Source: Nitrospinota bacterium (GTDB lineage Bacteria; Nitrospinota; Nitrospinia; Nitrospinales; VA-1). Taken from it: 50,561 nucleotides of DNA. Of this stretch, positions 16,500-25,840 are shown piece by piece (position 1 is the first letter of the stretch; the number at the start of each line of letters is the position of its first letter). Location: assembly GCA_009873655.1 (NCBI GenBank), contig WAIB01000016.1:1-50561 (forward strand), given 5' to 3'. Position numbers and translations under genes: made by a program. The notes below the pieces were generated by a model that saw only the letters and a list, made by a program, of their open reading frames with translations, searched no databases and was not told the origin of the DNA.

Positions 16500-17408
16500 A
16501 TGCAGGATGATGAAGTCAAAGATATAGAAAGCATTATTGATCAGGGTTTGAATACGGAAAACAATGAACTCGATCTCCGGGAAAAAGAGCTGGACGATGA
16601 TGATCTGGTTAAGATCATGCAATCGGACAAACTGAAAGGGATCACTGCTGTTTTTCTGGAATTCAATGAGATTGGTGACAGGGGACTGGAAGCTCTTCTT
16701 GAATGCGAGCATATGAAGTTTGTGACCGCCCTTAATTTGTTCAAGAACAAGGTGACGGATAAAGGCGCGATCGCATTGGCAAAATCAAAAACCATGCTCA
16801 ATCTTTCGGAATTGATTTTGAGCGACAACGAAATTGGGGTTGAAGGGGCCAAAGCAATTGCGAATTCTAATTTATTGGGTAACCTGGTTTCGCTTTGGCT
16901 GGGGGATAAACTAGGGGATGAAGGGGTAAAGGCAATAGCAGAATCAGAATCTTTAACCCGGTTGACTCAGCTTTCTTTATATAGGAACGGAATGGGTGAT
17001 GAAGGGGCGATTGCAATTGCGAACTCCAAAAACCTGGCAAAACTGGAAGAATTAAATCTCAACTGGAATTTTATTGAAGAAGAGGGCATGGAAGCATTGG
17101 CAAACTCAGAAACATTGAAAAACCTGACCCAGTTGACCCTGACCTATAATCCCATTGGACCAAGGGGAGCTGAGATAATAGCCGAATCAGAAAATTTTAA
17201 AAATGTTACCTTGATGGACCTTTATGAAACTGAAATTGGGGATCGGGGAGCCAAAGCGCTGGCTAATTCCACGAATCTGCCGAACCTTCAGACCCTGGTT
17301 TTAATTCATAATGATATTGGAGAAGGGGTTCAGGCTTTATTTAAGGATAACAGGAACTTTCCCAAGCTTGAGAATGTCTATTTTTTCAAGCCCAAGCAGG
17401 AAGAGTAA
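16500..17408 (+). CDS. Leucine-rich-repeat protein (RNase-inhibitor type), cytoplasmic
   Basis: Protein of about 302 residues built almost wholly of RNase-inhibitor-type leucine-rich repeats of about 28 residues, consensus L-x-L-x-x-N-x-I-G-D-x-G-A-x-A-L-A-x-S-x-x-L-x-x-L. Roughly nine or ten copies run from residue 20 to the end. No signal peptide is visible. I place the start at the ATG at 16500, which has GGACGGAG seven bases upstream; the frame is open to a TTG at 16392, but that has no ribosome binding site. It is followed by a strong terminator at 17432. Such repeats form a curved protein-binding scaffold; the partner is unknown. Confidence 0.75.
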   Translation: MQDDEVKDIESIIDQGLNTENNELDLREKELDDDDLVKIMQSDKLKGITAVFLEFNEIGDRGLEALLECEHMKFVTALNLFKNKVTDKGAIALAKSKTMLNLSELILSDNEIGVEGAKAIANSNLLGNLVSLWLGDKLGDEGVKAIAESESLTRLTQLSLYRNGMGDEGAIAIANSKNLAKLEELNLNWNFIEEEGMEALANSETLKNLTQLTLTYNPIGPRGAEIIAESENFKNVTLMDLYETEIGDRGAKALANSTNLPNLQTLVLIHNDIGEGVQALFKDNRNFPKLENVYFFKPKQEE

Positions 17409-17431
17409 ACAATTAACTGGTATGCAAAAAG

Positions 17432-17467
17432 GGGTTTCCGGTTTGCGCCGGGAACCCTTTCTTTTTT
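17432..17467 (+). terminator. Rho-independent terminator after LRR gene
   Basis: Ten-bp stem GGGTTTCCGG (17432-17441) / CCGGGAACCC (17448-17457) with one G-T pair, a six-base loop, and the T-run TTTCTTTTTT at 17458-17467. It ends 14 bases before the first codon of the next gene, so the propeller genes must be served by read-through or by a promoter very close to or inside this hairpin. Confidence 0.85.
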
Positions 17468-17480
17468 GAGCGCTTCGATT

Positions 17481-18317
17481 ATGTTTACAGGTGAAAAACC
17501 GGATTTGCTGGATATCATGCCCTTCAGGCAAGATAGCATTTACGTTGTCGGTAAAGACGGAATCCCGCAACACTGGGATGGCGAAGAATGGCTTCCGGTA
17601 CGAACAGATAATACCAATCCTTTAATGGGAATCTGGGGTCCCCATGAAAACTGTATTTATGCCGTGGGAATTGGAGGAGTGGTCCTTTTATATAATGGTA
17701 AGGAATGGAAACAGGTAGATACCGGAAGTTACGATTCGCTGAACTCCGCATTTGGCTTCGATGAAAATAATGTCTTCCTCTATGGAGTGGGTGGAAGGAT
17801 GCTCTACTGGAATGGAGAGAAATGGGATTACCGCGAACCCAATACCATCCATGACCTTTTTGGCATGTGGGGTGAGGATATCGAACATATATACACGGTG
17901 GGTGGAGAGGGTATATATCGGTTCTACGACGGCAACCAGTTTCAGCGCAAAGATGAATTGACGGAGGAAACGATTTCTCTGTTCGGGGTCTGGGGAACTA
18001 AAACCGACAACGTCTATATTTGTGGTTCACATGGAACGATTCTCCATTTTGATGGAGAAGACTGGAAACCCATGGAAACGCCGACGGAGGAATACCTTCT
18101 GAGTATTTGGGGAACTTCTGATGCAAATATTTTTACCGTAGGCGACAATGGGATAATGTTGCATTACGATGGAAAAACCTGGTCAAAAGTGGATCCGATC
18201 AAAGAGGAATACTTCACCAAGGTAAAAGGGTTGGGAGAGGACAATATCTATGTAGCGGGAGAAAACGGCACGGTTCTCCGGTATGATGGTACGAAATGGC
18301 ACGACATGTCCCTGTAA
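17481..18317 (+). CDS. Seven-repeat beta-propeller-like protein A
   Basis: Protein of about 278 residues made of exactly seven tandem repeats of about 39 residues, each of the form L-x-x-I-W-G-x-x-x-x-N-I-Y-x-V-G-x-x-G-x-I-L-H-Y-D-G-x-x-W. The WG, VG and DG-x-x-W positions recur in nearly every copy. This resembles YCF48/kelch-like or WD40-like blades and predicts a beta-propeller. No signal peptide, no enzyme domain. Start taken at ATG 17481; a TTG at 17466 lies inside the upstream terminator's T-run and is unlikely. The next gene is a diverged tandem copy. Function unknown. Confidence 0.78.
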   Translation: MFTGEKPDLLDIMPFRQDSIYVVGKDGIPQHWDGEEWLPVRTDNTNPLMGIWGPHENCIYAVGIGGVVLLYNGKEWKQVDTGSYDSLNSAFGFDENNVFLYGVGGRMLYWNGEKWDYREPNTIHDLFGMWGEDIEHIYTVGGEGIYRFYDGNQFQRKDELTEETISLFGVWGTKTDNVYICGSHGTILHFDGEDWKPMETPTEEYLLSIWGTSDANIFTVGDNGIMLHYDGKTWSKVDPIKEEYFTKVKGLGEDNIYVAGENGTVLRYDGTKWHDMSL

Positions 18318-18341
18318 AATTTATATCCTTCTGGAGCTTTT

Positions 18342-19172
18342 ATGTCTGAACTGACCAGCAATCATCTTCTTTCCATTTTTGGATTGGATGAAAATAATAT
18401 TTTCATAGGCGGTGCTGATGGAACCATGCTGCATTATGATGGCAGCAACTGGTCGACAATGGAAACGGATGGCCGTTGGACGTTTAAAGATATATGGGGA
18501 AGCGCTCCCGATAACGTATTTGCCGTCGTAACCGACGGAAGGATTCTCCACTACAACGGAAAAGCCTGGTCCACCATGGAAACCGAAAAGCTTCCCCCCA
18601 TGACCGGTATTTTTGGCCTCGCGGCAGATGAAATATATGCCTGCTCGCGGCTGGGAAAGATTCTCAGGTACGATGGCAACTCCTGGAAGTTCATGCAGAC
18701 CGGCACCGATACCGATGTGACACGGCTCTGGGGGTGCAAAGAAGATGGAATGATTGCGGTTGGTTATGATGGGCTGGTCTTGAAACAAGACGGCGATAAA
18801 TGGCGGCGAATGACTTTCAACTCGAACGCAGAGTTTTACGGCGTTTATGGGTTTTCTCCCGACAATATTTATATGGTTGGCTCCGAGGGGGCTATATTTC
18901 ATTATAATGGAGCTGAATTTACAGAGATGCCCTCGCAGACAATGGAGTTTTTTCTGGATGTGTGGGGACCCTCCCCGGAAATGGTTTTTGCCGTCGGCGA
19001 TGAGGGCATGATTCTGTATCTGGATGGCGATCAATGGACGCGGATCGAATCCAATACCAAAGAATACTTTTCGTCCATCTGGGGAAGCTCCGATGAAAAT
19101 ATTTATGCCGTGGGCGACAATGGTTTGATCCAACACTGGAACGGTGAAGACTGGAAACCGGTGGAAGGATGA
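18342..19172 (+). CDS. Seven-repeat beta-propeller-like protein B
   Basis: Protein of 276 residues and a tandem paralogue of the preceding gene, again with seven repeats of about 39 residues (blade phrases such as IFGLDENNIFIGGADG, HYDGSNW, VWGPSPEMVFAVGDEG, IWGSSDENIYAVGDNG). Blades 4 and 5 are the least canonical (KQDGDKW, HYNGAEF). CTGGAG lies eight bases before the ATG. It has no signal peptide. It is 24 bases downstream of its sister and surely cotranscribed. The opposite strand is also open over this gene, but that frame shows only mirror images of the repeats. Confidence 0.78.
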   Translation: MSELTSNHLLSIFGLDENNIFIGGADGTMLHYDGSNWSTMETDGRWTFKDIWGSAPDNVFAVVTDGRILHYNGKAWSTMETEKLPPMTGIFGLAADEIYACSRLGKILRYDGNSWKFMQTGTDTDVTRLWGCKEDGMIAVGYDGLVLKQDGDKWRRMTFNSNAEFYGVYGFSPDNIYMVGSEGAIFHYNGAEFTEMPSQTMEFFLDVWGPSPEMVFAVGDEGMILYLDGDQWTRIESNTKEYFSSIWGSSDENIYAVGDNGLIQHWNGEDWKPVEG

Positions 19173-19209
19173 TTCCTAATCCTTTTAGGGTGGGTTTTCC
19201 GCAAACTGC

Positions 19210-19239
19210 TTGACACCTGTTTCGAACCGATGCTAAGGT
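19210..19239 (+). promoter_or_regulatory. Candidate trp operon promoter
   Basis: A perfect -35 TTGACA (19210-19215) is followed by an 18-base spacer and TAAGGT (19234-19239), preceded by TG in the extended -10 position (19231-19232). Transcription would start near 19246, giving a leader of about 124 bases before trpE that contains the hairpins at 19285-19325. The -10 is weak, so some activation or a different start cannot be excluded. Confidence 0.5.
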
Positions 19240-19284
19240 TCTAACTCTTTGATATTATTCCATTTTATCATTTAGGCATCCACC

Positions 19285-19325
19285 ACCCGAAATGCTGAAA
19301 GGGCATGGGTTTCCTGTGCTTTTTT
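19285..19325 (+). promoter_or_regulatory. trp leader with competing antiterminator and terminator hairpins
   Basis: Terminator: GCATGGG (19303-19309) pairs with CCTGTGC (19313-19319) over a three-base loop, followed by six Ts (19320-19325). Alternative: ACCC-gaa-ATGC (19285-19295) can pair with GCATGGGT (19303-19310), using the same left arm, so the two are mutually exclusive, as in transcription attenuators. A 12-codon ORF (19292-19330) overlaps it but has no Shine-Dalgarno and no Trp codon. The hairpin might instead simply end the propeller transcript. How tryptophan would be sensed is not evident. Confidence 0.5.
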
Positions 19326-19369
19326 ATTAGTTGTTTTTAGGGTCAAAATCTCTTGAGTGTGATTGATAA

Positions 19370-20854
19370 ATGTTCAAGCCTTCTTTAGAAGAATTTAAAA
19401 AGTTGTCGAAATCGGGGAATCTCATTCCTGTTTATAAAGAGATTCTCGCCGATCTGGATACGCCGGTCTCCGCATATTTGAAAATTGGGGATGGGGATTA
19501 CTCTTTTCTTCTGGAGAGTGTTGAGGGGGGCGAGAAATGGGCCCGTTATTGTTTTCTCGGTTGTGATCCTGCGATCATTGTCAGTAGTAAAGGAAGTAAA
19601 ATAACCATCCAGGAAAACGGAAAAAGCCAGGAGAAGGAAATCAATTCGGGGACTCCCCTCACTGCCATCAAGGAAATTTTAGCTCGTTACAATCCCGTAG
19701 ATGTCCCCGGGTTACCCCGGTTTTCAGGGGGGGCAGTGGGGTTCATCAGTTATGATATGGTTCGTTTTTTCGAAGACCTGCCCGAAGACACCCTGGATGA
19801 CCTCAATGTGCCGGACTCGCAGTTCATTATCACCGACACCATGCTGGTTTTTGATAATGTTTCGCAAACCATCAAAATGGTATCCAATGCATTCATAGAA
19901 TCCGATGACCTGGAAGAGATATACGAGCAAACCATAAAAAAAATCGGTCTGTTGGAAGAAAAACTGAAATCACCTTTAAAGATTTCAACCCCGGCCAAGG
20001 AAGAGGAGACTGTTCCTGAATTTGATTCGAATTTTGAAAAAGAAAAGTTCAAGGGAGCCGTGGAAAAGGTCAAGGAATATATACTGGAAGGCGATGCCAT
20101 TCAGGTAGTTCTTTCTCAACGATTGAGCTTTCCGATTAAAAAGAGCGCCTTTGATATTTATCGGGCTTTGAGAACGATCAATCCTTCCCCTTACATGTAT
20201 TTTTTGAAATTTGGCGATATTGAAGTGGTGGGTTCTTCCCCGGAAATTCTGGTGCGACTGGAAGAGGAAAAGGTGGAAGTGCGGCCCATTGCGGGAACTC
20301 GAAAACGCGGTAAAAACGAAGAAGAAGATCTGGCACTTGAAAAAGACTTGCTTGAGGATGAAAAGGAGCTCGCTGAGCATATTATGCTGGTGGATCTGGG
20401 GCGAAACGATTTGGGAAGGGTTGCCAAAATCAGTTCCGTAGAGGTCAACGAAAGTTTTACCGTTGAGCGCTATTCCCATGTGATGCATATTGTTTCCAAT
20501 GTTCGTGGTATTTTAAAAGAAGGACTCGACTGTTTTGACGTGCTGGCAGCTACTTTCCCTGCTGGCACGGTTTCGGGAGCACCGAAAATAAGGGCAATGG
20601 AGATCATAGAAGAAATGGAACCCAACCGGCGCGGGCTTTATGCCGGGGCCGTGGGCTATATCGGTTTTTCGGGAAATATGGATACCGCCATTGCCATCCG
20701 CACATTGGTGGTGAAGGACAAAATGGCTTATTTAGGGGTGGGAGCAGGCATCGTAGCGGACTCGGTTCCGGAAAATGAATTTGAAGAAACCATGAATAAA
20801 GGGCGGGCTTTATTGAAGGCGGTTGAGTTGGCTGAGAAAGGGTGGGTTGTATGA
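19370..20854 (+). CDS. trpE: Anthranilate synthase component I
   Basis: Converts chorismate plus ammonia or glutamine-derived nitrogen to anthranilate, the first step of tryptophan synthesis, with TrpG. 494 residues, the standard length. The N-terminal domain carries the LLES element (YSFLLES near residue 48) that binds tryptophan for feedback inhibition. The C-terminal chorismate-binding domain has [38 protein letters not shown], and [19 protein letters not shown]. First gene of the operon; its stop overlaps the trpG start by four bases (ATGA), ensuring stoichiometric coupling. The start at 19370 has only a weak GAG upstream. Confidence 0.95.
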   Translation: MFKPSLEEFKKLSKSGNLIPVYKEILADLDTPVSAYLKIGDGDYSFLLESVEGGEKWARYCFLGCDPAIIVSSKGSKITIQENGKSQEKEINSGTPLTAIKEILARYNPVDVPGLPRFSGGAVGFISYDMVRFFEDLPEDTLDDLNVPDSQFIITDTMLVFDNVSQTIKMVSNAFIESDDLEEIYEQTIKKIGLLEEKLKSPLKISTPAKEEETVPEFDSNFEKEKFKGAVEKVKEYILEGDAIQVVLSQRLSFPIKKSAFDIYRALRTINPSPYMYFLKFGDIEVVGSSPEILVRLEEEKVEVRPIAGTRKRGKNEEEDLALEKDLLEDEKELAEHIMLVDLGRNDLGRVAKISSVEVNESFTVERYSHVMHIVSNVRGILKEGLDCFDVLAATFPAGTVSGAPKIRAMEIIEEMEPNRRGLYAGAVGYIGFSGNMDTAIAIRTLVVKDKMAYLGVGAGIVADSVPENEFEETMNKGRALLKAVELAEKGWVV

Positions 20855-21417
20855 TCTTGATGATCGATAATTACGATTCCTTCACCTACAATCTCGTGCA
20901 ATACATGGGTGAGTTGGGGGCCGATATTCGCGTCGAGCGTAACGACAAAATTTCCATACCTGGAATTGAATCGTTGGGGCCGAAAAAGATCGTTATCTCC
21001 CCGGGGCCCTGCACCCCTTCCAAGGCGGGTATCTCCGTTGAAGTAGTCAAACATTTTGCCGGGAAAGTTCCCTTGCTGGGGGTTTGTCTCGGTCATCAAT
21101 CGGTAGGCGCTGCTTTTGGCGGGGAAATTATAAAAGCAGGAAAGCTGATGCATGGAAAAACTTCAGAAGTACGCCACGATGGTAAAACATTATTTAAAAA
21201 CCTTCCCAACCCAATGACCGCGACTCGCTATCACTCACTGGTGCTGAACCGAAAAACATTACCCGAATGCTTTGAAATAACCGCTGAAAGTGATGACAAT
21301 GAAATAATGGGGATAAGGCACAAACAGTTGGCTGTTGAGGGGGTGCAGTTTCATCCGGAATCCATTTTGACTCCCAATGGAAAAGACCTTTTGAAGAACT
21401 TTATTGAGGATAACTAG
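20851..21417 (+). CDS. trpG: Anthranilate synthase component II (glutamine amidotransferase)
   Basis: Class I glutamine amidotransferase of 188 residues that supplies ammonia to TrpE. It begins [18 protein letters not shown], the standard TrpG opening. It has the oxyanion region SPGPCTP, the nucleophile Cys79 in [10 protein letters not shown], and the His-Glu pair in [12 protein letters not shown]. The ATG at 20851 overlaps the trpE stop; an in-frame GTG nine bases earlier is unlikely. Many bacteria use this subunit also for folate synthesis (PabA); no pabB-like gene is present here, so the trp role is primary. Confidence 0.95.
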   Translation: MILMIDNYDSFTYNLVQYMGELGADIRVERNDKISIPGIESLGPKKIVISPGPCTPSKAGISVEVVKHFAGKVPLLGVCLGHQSVGAAFGGEIIKAGKLMHGKTSEVRHDGKTLFKNLPNPMTATRYHSLVLNRKTLPECFEITAESDDNEIMGIRHKQLAVEGVQFHPESILTPNGKDLLKNFIEDN

Positions 21418-21419
21418 GT

Positions 21420-22433
21420 ATGTCTTTTCAAAAATATCTTCAATCAGTTATTGCAGAAAAGGACTTGACGGAAAATGAAATGGTGGAGGCCATGACTCAG
21501 GTCATGGAAGGGAAAGTGAGTGATATTCAGCTCGCATCATTTTTAACGGCCCTGCAATTAAAAAAAGAAACGGTGCCGGAAATAGCAGGTGCAGCAAAGG
21601 TAATGCGGGAAAAGGCAGAAAAGGTAAAGGTAAATAAAACTAGTATTATTGATACCTGCGGAACAGGAGGTGATGGGTCAGATACCTTTAACATTTCAAC
21701 AGCCGTTGCCTTTGTGGTTGCCGGTGCCGGGCTGACTGTCGCAAAGCATGGAAACCGGGCCGTTTCAAGCAGGTCAGGAAGCGCGGATGTTTTGAAATGC
21801 CTGGGGATAAATATTGATGCGTCTTTGCCCATGGTTGAGAGGTGTATTGAAGAGGTTGGAATCGGTTTTCTCTTTGCTCCATTAATGCATAAAGCCATGA
21901 AACATGCCGCAGCCGTGAGAAAAGAGTTGGGGTTTCGTACTGTGTTTAATCTCCTGGGCCCGCTTACTAATCCCGCTGGTGCCCATGTGCAGTTGCTGGG
22001 TGTTTTCGACTCCAAATGGGTCAGTCCCCTAGCAGAAGTTTTGCGTGACCTGGGAAGCCATCGTGCTATGGTAGTCCATGGTTTTGATGGATTGGATGAA
22101 ATTACCCTCACAGGAGAAACTCAGGTGGCGGAATTGAAAAATGGAAAGGTGACAAGTTTTTCAATCGACCCAAAAGAGTTTGGTTATTCACTTTGTTCCG
22201 CTGAAGATTTAAAAGGGGGCACTCCTGAGGAAAATGCGGATTTGATCCGCGATATATTAAAAGGGAAGCAGGGTCCCAAAATGGACATCGTTATTTTGAA
22301 CTCTGCGGCAGCTTTATATGTGGGCGGCAAAGCCGAATCTATTTCTAAAGGAATTTTAGTTGCGGCCAATTCAATCGGGTCGGGTGCCGCGAATAAAAAA
22401 CTGGAAGAATTGTGCCGGGTTTCAAATTTCTAA
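21420..22433 (+). CDS. trpD: Anthranilate phosphoribosyltransferase
   Basis: Transfers phosphoribose from PRPP to anthranilate. 337 residues, the normal length for an unfused TrpD. Seen: the PRPP loop CGTGGDGSDTFNIST, the catalytic KHGNRAVSSRSGSADVL, and FLFAPLMHKAMKHAAAVRKELGFRT with FNLLGPLTNPA, both family signatures. It starts two bases after the trpG stop. The trpG and trpD genes are separate, unlike the enterobacterial fusion. Confidence 0.95.
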   Translation: MSFQKYLQSVIAEKDLTENEMVEAMTQVMEGKVSDIQLASFLTALQLKKETVPEIAGAAKVMREKAEKVKVNKTSIIDTCGTGGDGSDTFNISTAVAFVVAGAGLTVAKHGNRAVSSRSGSADVLKCLGINIDASLPMVERCIEEVGIGFLFAPLMHKAMKHAAAVRKELGFRTVFNLLGPLTNPAGAHVQLLGVFDSKWVSPLAEVLRDLGSHRAMVVHGFDGLDEITLTGETQVAELKNGKVTSFSIDPKEFGYSLCSAEDLKGGTPEENADLIRDILKGKQGPKMDIVILNSAAALYVGGKAESISKGILVAANSIGSGAANKKLEELCRVSNF

Positions 22434-22434
22434 A

Positions 22435-23232
22435 ATGTCAAATATTCTCGATCAAATTTTTGCGGATAAAAAAAATGAACTTTCGACCACCCGGCGGAAT
22501 TCTTCGCTTTCGGAAATCAAGCACAGGATCGGGGATCAACCTTCGGCCAGAGATGTATACGGAGTTTTAGGGGATGGGAAGGGGACCCGAATCATTGCCG
22601 AAATTAAGCCAAGGACACCGTTTAAAGGTGAGTTGCGTAAAGGGTTTGATGCGAAGATCATAGCAGGTGAATATGTAGAAAATGGTGCGGCGACCCTTTC
22701 AATTTTAACGGAAAGCAAATATTTTGGCAGTAACATTGGAGTTCTGAAGGAGATCAGGGAAGTCGCGCCCATTCCGCTGCTGAGAAAAGATTTCATTTTT
22801 GATGAATACCAGGTTTATGAATCTCGTGCCTATGGGGCAGATTTATTTTTGTTGATTGCTACCTGGCTCGATAAAAACTTAATGAGCGATTTGCTTTGCC
22901 TGGGTGAAGAACTTGGGATGCCTGCCCTTGTAGAAACTCATAACGAGCAGGATCTGGAAAAGGCCTTTGAGGCCAATGCAAAACTGATTGGGATCAATAA
23001 CCGCGATCTTACAAATGGAAAAACCGACCTGGGAATAACAAGAAGGTTGGCACCCATGGCTTTGCAGGAGAAGGATAAGATCCTCGTTTGCGAAAGCGGA
23101 ATACATGGACGTAGGGAAATAGAAGAATTTGAAGGGCTGGGCGTTCATGCTTTTTTAATTGGTGAAAGCCTGATGGTATCGGAAAATATCCCTGCCAAAT
23201 TAAAGGAGCTTTTGGGTCGTGAAGAATCGTGA
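22435..23232 (+). CDS. trpC: Indole-3-glycerol phosphate synthase
   Basis: A TIM-barrel decarboxylase and ring-closure enzyme, 265 residues. It begins MSNILDQIFADKKNEL, then shows IAEIKPRTPFKG (the usual Ser of the IAEIKxxSP motif is Thr here), ILTESKYFGSN, PLLRKDFIFDEYQVYESRAYGADL, LVETHNEQDLEKA, GINNRDL and CESGIHGRREI. I take the ATG at 22435, one base after the trpD stop; the frame is open upstream, but that part overlaps trpD. Unfused to TrpF, which follows with a 14-base overlap. Confidence 0.93.
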   Translation: MSNILDQIFADKKNELSTTRRNSSLSEIKHRIGDQPSARDVYGVLGDGKGTRIIAEIKPRTPFKGELRKGFDAKIIAGEYVENGAATLSILTESKYFGSNIGVLKEIREVAPIPLLRKDFIFDEYQVYESRAYGADLFLLIATWLDKNLMSDLLCLGEELGMPALVETHNEQDLEKAFEANAKLIGINNRDLTNGKTDLGITRRLAPMALQEKDKILVCESGIHGRREIEEFEGLGVHAFLIGESLMVSENIPAKLKELLGREES

Positions 23233-23842
23233 CACAAAAATAAAAGTGTGTGGAATGACCAGCTTGAAAGACACTTTGGTTGCGGTGGACGCCGGAGCTG
23301 ATGCGGTTGGTTTTATCTTCTATAAAAAAAGTCCTCGCTCGGTTAACATAAAGACAGTTCGTGAAATAGTGGATGAACTTCCCCCTTTTGTTGATGCGAT
23401 AGGGGTTTTTGTTAACGAGACCGCCGAGCAGATAAATAAAATAGCCGACCGGTGCAAACTGGACCGGATCCAGCTGCATGGAGATGAATCGCCCGCATTT
23501 TGTAAAAAAATCAAACGGCGGGTGATTAAGGCGATTCGGGTAAAGGACATCCAGTCATTAAAAAAACTTTCTGACTTTCCAGTCAATGGTTTTTTGCTGG
23601 ATACTTTTTCGAAAGATCAGCGGGGAGGAACGGGAAAAGTTTTTGATTGGAATCTGGTTCATCCCGCCAAAAAGTATGGGTCGGTATTTCTGGCGGGTGG
23701 TTTGACACCCGGCAATGTTCGGCAGGCGATTCAAAGAGTTAAACCCTATGGGGTAGATGTTTGCTCAGGTGTTGAAAGCCAGCCCGGTATAAAGGATCAT
23801 GGAAAGGTAAAAGCTTTTATAAAAAACGCGAAAGCAGGGTGA
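23219..23842 (+). CDS. trpF: Phosphoribosylanthranilate isomerase
   Basis: TIM-barrel enzyme of 207 residues catalysing the Amadori rearrangement before TrpC. The signature [27 protein letters not shown] carries the catalytic Cys, and the late catalytic Asp is in GFLLDTFSK. Also seen: [18 protein letters not shown] and [11 protein letters not shown] with [14 protein letters not shown]. The start is a GTG at 23219 inside the end of trpC, with AAAGGAG upstream; no ATG fits the conserved start. The overlap implies translational coupling. Confidence 0.93.
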   Translation: MKNRDTKIKVCGMTSLKDTLVAVDAGADAVGFIFYKKSPRSVNIKTVREIVDELPPFVDAIGVFVNETAEQINKIADRCKLDRIQLHGDESPAFCKKIKRRVIKAIRVKDIQSLKKLSDFPVNGFLLDTFSKDQRGGTGKVFDWNLVHPAKKYGSVFLAGGLTPGNVRQAIQRVKPYGVDVCSGVESQPGIKDHGKVKAFIKNAKAG

Positions 23843-23847
23843 AAATT

Positions 23848-25047
23848 ATGAAAACTCATGAATTGCCCGATGTCAGAGGGCATTTTGGAAAATTTGGCGG
23901 CAAATATGTGATCGAAACGCTTATGCCGGCTTTACAAGAGCTGGAAAATCTCTACGAAGAGGCCCAAAAGGATCCAAAATTTAAAGAAGACCTTAATTAT
24001 TATTTGAAACATTATGTAGGAAGACCCACTTCGCTTTATTTTGCCGAGCAACTCACGGAATATCTGGGCGGTGCAAAAATTTATTTAAAAAGGGAAGATC
24101 TGACCCATACCGGAGCGCATAAAATCAACAATACCATTGGCAGTGCTTTGCTGACACAGAGGATGGGAAAAAAACGAGTGATAGCGGAAACCGGCGCGGG
24201 CCAGCATGGAGTGGCCACGGCAACAGCCGCTTCTTTGTTCGGGCTTGAATGTGATGTGTTCATGGGTGAAGAGGATATAAAACGGCAGGCTCTCAATGTT
24301 TTCAGGATGAGACTGCTGGGAGCCAACGTCATTCCAGTCACCAGTGGTACGAGAACCCTGAAAGATGCCACCAGTGAAGCCATTCGGAACTGGATCACCA
24401 CGGTGGAAAGCACTCATTATATAATCGGCTCTGTGGTAGGGCCCCATCCTTATCCTATGATCGTCCGTGATTTTCAAAAAATAATCGGTGAAGAATCGAA
24501 ACAACAGATGATGGAGATGGAAGGCCGGTTGCCTGATACCTGCGTTGCCTGTGTTGGCGGGGGGAGTAATTCAATGGGACTGTTTTACCCATTCATTGAA
24601 AACGAAGGAATCCAGTTGGTGGGTGTAGAAGCCGCAGGCCATGGAATCGAAACCGATAAGCATGGGGCTTCGTTGACCAAGGGGTCCGCAGGAGTCCTTC
24701 ACGGTATGATGAGTTATCTATTGCATGACGAAGATGGGCAGGTAACCGAAGCGCACTCTATTTCTGCCGGGTTGGATTATCCGGGAGTAGGGTGTGAGCA
24801 CAGTTATCTGAAGGATTCGGGACGGGCTACCTATGCAACCATCACGGATGAAGAAGCGCTTGAAGGATTCAAGCTGTTATCCAGTAAAGAGGGAATTATT
24901 CCGGCCCTGGAATCCGCGCACGCAATCGCTCATGTTGCCAAAATGGCGCCTGAAATGAAAAAGGAAGAGATCATTCTCGTTTGTCTTTCGGGGCGGGGAG
25001 ATAAGGATGTCAACCAGGTGGCGGATAGAATGGGGGTTTCCCTGTGA
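23848..25047 (+). CDS. trpB: Tryptophan synthase beta chain
   Basis: PLP enzyme of 399 residues joining indole and serine. Seen: [19 protein letters not shown] at the start, the PLP lysine in [36 protein letters not shown] (phosphate-binding loop), [16 protein letters not shown] and CLSGRGDKD. This is the TrpB1 type that works with TrpA. The ATG at 23848 has AGGGTG six bases upstream; an in-frame GTG three codons earlier overlaps the trpF stop and is an alternative. Stop overlaps trpA by four bases (GTGA). Confidence 0.95.
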   Translation: MKTHELPDVRGHFGKFGGKYVIETLMPALQELENLYEEAQKDPKFKEDLNYYLKHYVGRPTSLYFAEQLTEYLGGAKIYLKREDLTHTGAHKINNTIGSALLTQRMGKKRVIAETGAGQHGVATATAASLFGLECDVFMGEEDIKRQALNVFRMRLLGANVIPVTSGTRTLKDATSEAIRNWITTVESTHYIIGSVVGPHPYPMIVRDFQKIIGEESKQQMMEMEGRLPDTCVACVGGGSNSMGLFYPFIENEGIQLVGVEAAGHGIETDKHGASLTKGSAGVLHGMMSYLLHDEDGQVTEAHSISAGLDYPGVGCEHSYLKDSGRATYATITDEEALEGFKLLSSKEGIIPALESAHAIAHVAKMAPEMKKEEIILVCLSGRGDKDVNQVADRMGVSL

Positions 25048-25829
25048 GCCGGATTCAAAAACGCCTGGATTCGCTTAATGGTAAAAAGGCCCTGGTCGCT
25101 TTTTTTACCGCAGGCGATCCGGATATGGATGCTTCCAAAGATATATTTGCGGCCATAGAAAAAAATGGGGCAGATATTATAGAAATAGGAGTGCCTTTTT
25201 CTGATCCATTGGCGGATGGACCCACCATCCAGGCTTCGTCGTACCGGTCCTTAAATAATGGGACGACACTTGAAAAAATTATTCAATTGGTCTCGGATAT
25301 CAGGAAAACATCGGAGTTGCCTGTTGTTTTGATGACCAGCTTCAATCCTGTATTTGTATATGGTCATAAGGAATTTGTCGCCGATGCTATAAAAGCAGGA
25401 GTGGACGGCGTTATTATCCCTGACCTGCCGCATGAAGAAGCAGAAGGATTTCTCGAGATTGCTGAAGGTCTGGATATGATTTTCCTGCTAGCCCCTACAA
25501 GTACTCCCGACCGGGTGCAGCAAATAGGAAAGGTCAGCAAAGGTTTTATATATTATATTTCTTTAACAGGGACGACGGGAACGAAGGAAGCCCTTTCTTC
25601 AGGCCTGGGAGAAAAGGTGAAGGCAATAAAAACATCGGTATCTTTGCCGGTATTGGTGGGTTTCGGAATATCCGGTCCCGAACAGGCCAGAGAAGCCGCC
25701 AGGGTTTCAGATGGTGTGATTATCGGGAGTGCCATTGTTAAGTTGATCGAGGAAAACAAGGACCCAGTTGAAAGAGACCGAAAAGTAGGCGAATTTATAG
25801 CGAGTATTCAACAAGCCATCAATCCCTGA
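25044..25829 (+). CDS. trpA: Tryptophan synthase alpha chain
   Basis: TIM-barrel lyase of 261 residues that releases indole from indole-3-glycerol phosphate and channels it to TrpB. Catalytic Glu and Asp sit in [20 protein letters not shown] and [11 protein letters not shown]. Also [21 protein letters not shown] and PVLVGFGIS. The GTG start overlaps the trpB stop. It completes an uninterrupted trpEGDCFBA pathway. Its stop lies within a 14-bp palindrome shared with the start of the next gene. Confidence 0.94.
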   Translation: MSRIQKRLDSLNGKKALVAFFTAGDPDMDASKDIFAAIEKNGADIIEIGVPFSDPLADGPTIQASSYRSLNNGTTLEKIIQLVSDIRKTSELPVVLMTSFNPVFVYGHKEFVADAIKAGVDGVIIPDLPHEEAEGFLEIAEGLDMIFLLAPTSTPDRVQQIGKVSKGFIYYISLTGTTGTKEALSSGLGEKVKAIKTSVSLPVLVGFGISGPEQAREAARVSDGVIIGSAIVKLIEENKDPVERDRKVGEFIASIQQAINP

Positions 25830-25840
25830 CACCGGTGTCA
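25827..25840. repeat. Perfect 14-bp palindrome at trpA/glycosyltransferase junction
   Basis: TGACACCGGTGTCA is a perfect palindrome covering the trpA stop codon (TGA) and the first base of the next start codon. It has no loop, so it suits a dimeric protein site better than an RNA hairpin. It also occupies the place where a ribosome binding site for the next gene would lie. It may be chance; no second copy was noticed. Confidence 0.35.

Noticed and set aside
18321-19136. 271-codon open frame on the minus strand opposite propeller B
   Set aside because: It mirrors the repeats of the plus-strand gene, which has a ribosome binding site and a recognisable seven-blade pattern; the minus frame shows no known domain.
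19985-20488. Long open frame on the minus strand inside trpE
   Set aside because: It lies fully inside a well-conserved trpE and has no domain or ribosome binding site.
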